The position numbers and the translations under genes were made by a program. A stretch of DNA of 64,000 nt from Camarhynchus parvulus. Taxonomy: Eukaryota; Chordata; Aves; Passeriformes; Thraupidae. The notes beneath the pieces were generated by a model that did no database searches, had not been told where the DNA came from, and saw only the letters and a program-made list of their open reading frames with translations. The stretch spans positions 56,605,994 through 56,669,993 of the forward strand of contig NC_044571.1 in the NCBI RefSeq assembly GCF_901933205.1, in the 5' to 3' direction. Shown one piece after another: positions 62,093 to 64,000 of the stretch (the first letter of the stretch is position 1; each line of letters opens with the position of its first letter).

Positions 62093-62900
62093 ATCTCTTA
62101 TCCACTTAATAGTCTACCCCTGTTTGTCAACCTCTGTGTTGAAGGCCTTAAATGTCTGCGTGGATGATATCAGTTGATCTCCCCTTGTCACTCCATCATA
62201 AAAGGCCACGTGTTTGGTCAGGCACAATTTTCCCTTAGCAAAGCCACACCGGCTTTTTTGGATCATCTTCTTGTCCTGCATATATGTGCCTTAACCTTGC
62301 TTCCACAGGGATCTGTTCCATGATCTCCCCAGGCACAGAGGTAAGGCTTGTAGTTCCCTGGATCTTCCTTTCTCCCCTTTTTTAAAAAATAAAGGTGTTT
62401 CAATTTTTCAAGTTAATGGCTTCTTCTGACCACTATGACTTTTCAAATATGACAGAATGCAGCTTGACAACTACATCAGCCAGCTCCTTCAGGACCCTGG
62501 GATGTTTGTCATCAGGCCCCATAGACCTGTGCTTGCTCAAATTAATCAGTTTGTCTCAAATCTTCTCTTTACTGACAGTGGGTGGGAATTTTCTCTCCCA
62601 GTGCCACCTGGAGTTTCAGGAAATTGAGAGATAGGGGAAACATGACTAACAGTGTAGACTGAGGCAAAGAACTTGATGAGTACCTCAGCATTCTCCATAT
62701 ATATCACCAATTCTTATTTATCAGAGGGCTACTCTCTTCTTGGCTTTTCTTTTCTGACCTATGTATTTATAGAATAAATTCTTGTTTCTGTTATGTTCAT
62801 TCCAGGATAATTTGTCTTTTGAATTTTATTAGAAGGAAGCGAGTGGCAATGTTCATTATCATGTTGTCTGCCACTTGCTTTGTATCACTATGGACCCTTT

Positions 62901-64000
62901 TTCTCTAATAAGAACAATCCTAGAGGTAGAAGACTCAGAGTATTGATGTTTCATTGTGATTCTATGCTTGTTTTTAACACTAAAAAGATGGTCCTCATTT
63001 TGATTATATTTTTTAAATTTCACTTCAATTTAATTTTTCATTGACTGAAGAATGTTGAGGTATGTTATATGAATCAGCATAATTTTCATCCTTTTTCTGT
63101 TAGCAAAAAATCAAATGTTGTGAGCTATAATCCCTCTTTCCTGCTATTTCTGTAGGCAAGGGAGGGTTTGTACTTAGAAGACAACCAGTCTAACAGTTCT
63201 GAGCTTTGTCTCAGTATGGAGTCACTGCTGACATGGTGAAGATAATAAGATTACAGGATGTGATCACTAGTGTGACAGCAACTCATACAGACAAGATCAG
63301 CCTTTTTACAGCCTAGCTCTCACCCGTGCTGCCAGTGGGATAACTGTGATAATGCAGAACTCAGAAAAGGGATGCAGAACACAGATGGTGCATGGGACAA
63401 GGGATTGGGTGACCCTTGAACTGTCTGGCCACAGTTACACATTAATATTGAATGTAGAAAATGTAAACAAAAATTAAATGCATCTCTGTAATGTAGAGAC
63501 ACATTTGTACTTAACTTGTGGACAGTTTCTAATTAGAATATGAATACTTTTTGCAGTATGCTCAGTTCTCAGTCTTAACACCCAGCACTGTAATATGGCT
63601 GCCTATCTCTGTCATTAGTTTTCCAAGTTTATGGCAACCTCATTGCCCTAAACCTGGCCCCCAGTGTTAAAGAAATCAAATTACATGGTGATGTTGATTA
63701 GGATCATTCAAGAAAGAGAGGGGAGAGATATGTGGCTATCAGGAGCCTGAAGGATGAGGAAAAGAGTATTCTGTGCTTGTCTTACCTCTCTGCCTCTCTA
63801 GGTCTGCAATAGTACTTTACGAAAATATGTGTGATATAGCTTGATAATGCTTTTAGTATTTAGTATAGTGCACCCAAGGAGATATAGGAAGAGTCATACA
63901 AACAGACACAAGGGCAAGACAGGTGCCATAATTCTTAATATGAACTTTGTGAAAGTGTCTGGATAAAACTTTTTTGTGCGTATTAATGATTTTTATTATT
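62901..64000. other. Intergenic, nothing recognised
   Basis: No exon or repeat is evident after the antisense CR1. The last ORF (63320-63502, - strand) has no supporting feature. Confidence 0.5.

Larger units (their letters stand above)
61067..62900 (-). mobile_element. Long CR1 LINE copy covering most of ORF2 and the 3' end
   Basis: This is the longest mobile element in the window, reading right to left. At 62479-62531 the - strand encodes the conserved CR1 segment RSMGPD..HPRVLKELA. Around 61890-61960 it encodes the reverse transcriptase segment GGVPQGSV...[10 protein letters not shown], followed by FADGTKL. The copy ends at 61068 in the antisense form of the tail (TCATAGATTCATAAAATGG). 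Frame breaks and stops show it is inactive. The left limit is sharp; the right limit is gradual. Confidence 0.93.

Overview
This window looks like ordinary euchromatic bird DNA, most likely from a songbird. Three things point that way. First, it holds at least eight CR1 retrotransposon pieces, the typical avian LINE, several ending in the diagnostic ATTCTATG tail. Second, it holds a complete solo retroviral LTR with a 6-bp target duplication, plus fragments of another LTR-like family that I recall as common in passerines (from memory, not checked). Third, the sequence is AT-rich, has few CpGs and is dominated by intron-like or intergenic DNA. There are no bacterial-style genes, operons, CRISPR arrays or RNA genes that I can see. 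Nearly all long ORFs are chance readings or lie in repeats.

The only protein-coding signal is a set of short exon-like blocks on the + strand. The best are 641-730, 2192-2362, 2821-2898, 19244-19324, 39228-39299 and a terminal block at 57962-58100 with a stop codon and two AATAAA signals. The five internal blocks all start and end in phase 2, so they can be spliced together, or skipped, without breaking the frame. Weaker candidates (7322-7423, 28579-28693, 30303-30362, 30569-30594, 44389-44414, 50851-50906, 53242-53341) may fill the gaps. I do not recognise the protein. The best reading is the 3' part of one large gene, with the window starting inside it and the gene ending near 58.15 kb. The exons were picked by eye and need RNA or homology support.

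Layout: 1-3 kb, exon cluster. About 5.2 kb, an old CR1 endonuclease remnant. 9.05-9.24 kb, an LTR-like fragment. 9.2-19.2 kb, intron-like. 20.9-21.2 kb, a roughly 300-bp (CCCTT)n tract. 21.2-35.8 kb, intron-like with possible exons. 35.87 kb, a (CCCTTT)n tract. 39.2 kb, an exon. 44.7-46.0 kb, a nested LTR/CR1 composite with a duplicated junction. 48.8-54.0 kb, three CR1 tails. 57.96-58.10 kb, the terminal exon. From 58.5 kb on lie a rearranged CR1, a compound microsatellite, a solo LTR and a 1.8-kb antisense CR1 whose reverse transcriptase reading frame is interrupted by a GGAT microsatellite.

I found no convincing previously undescribed system. The unnamed phase-2 exon chain is the item most worth checking.
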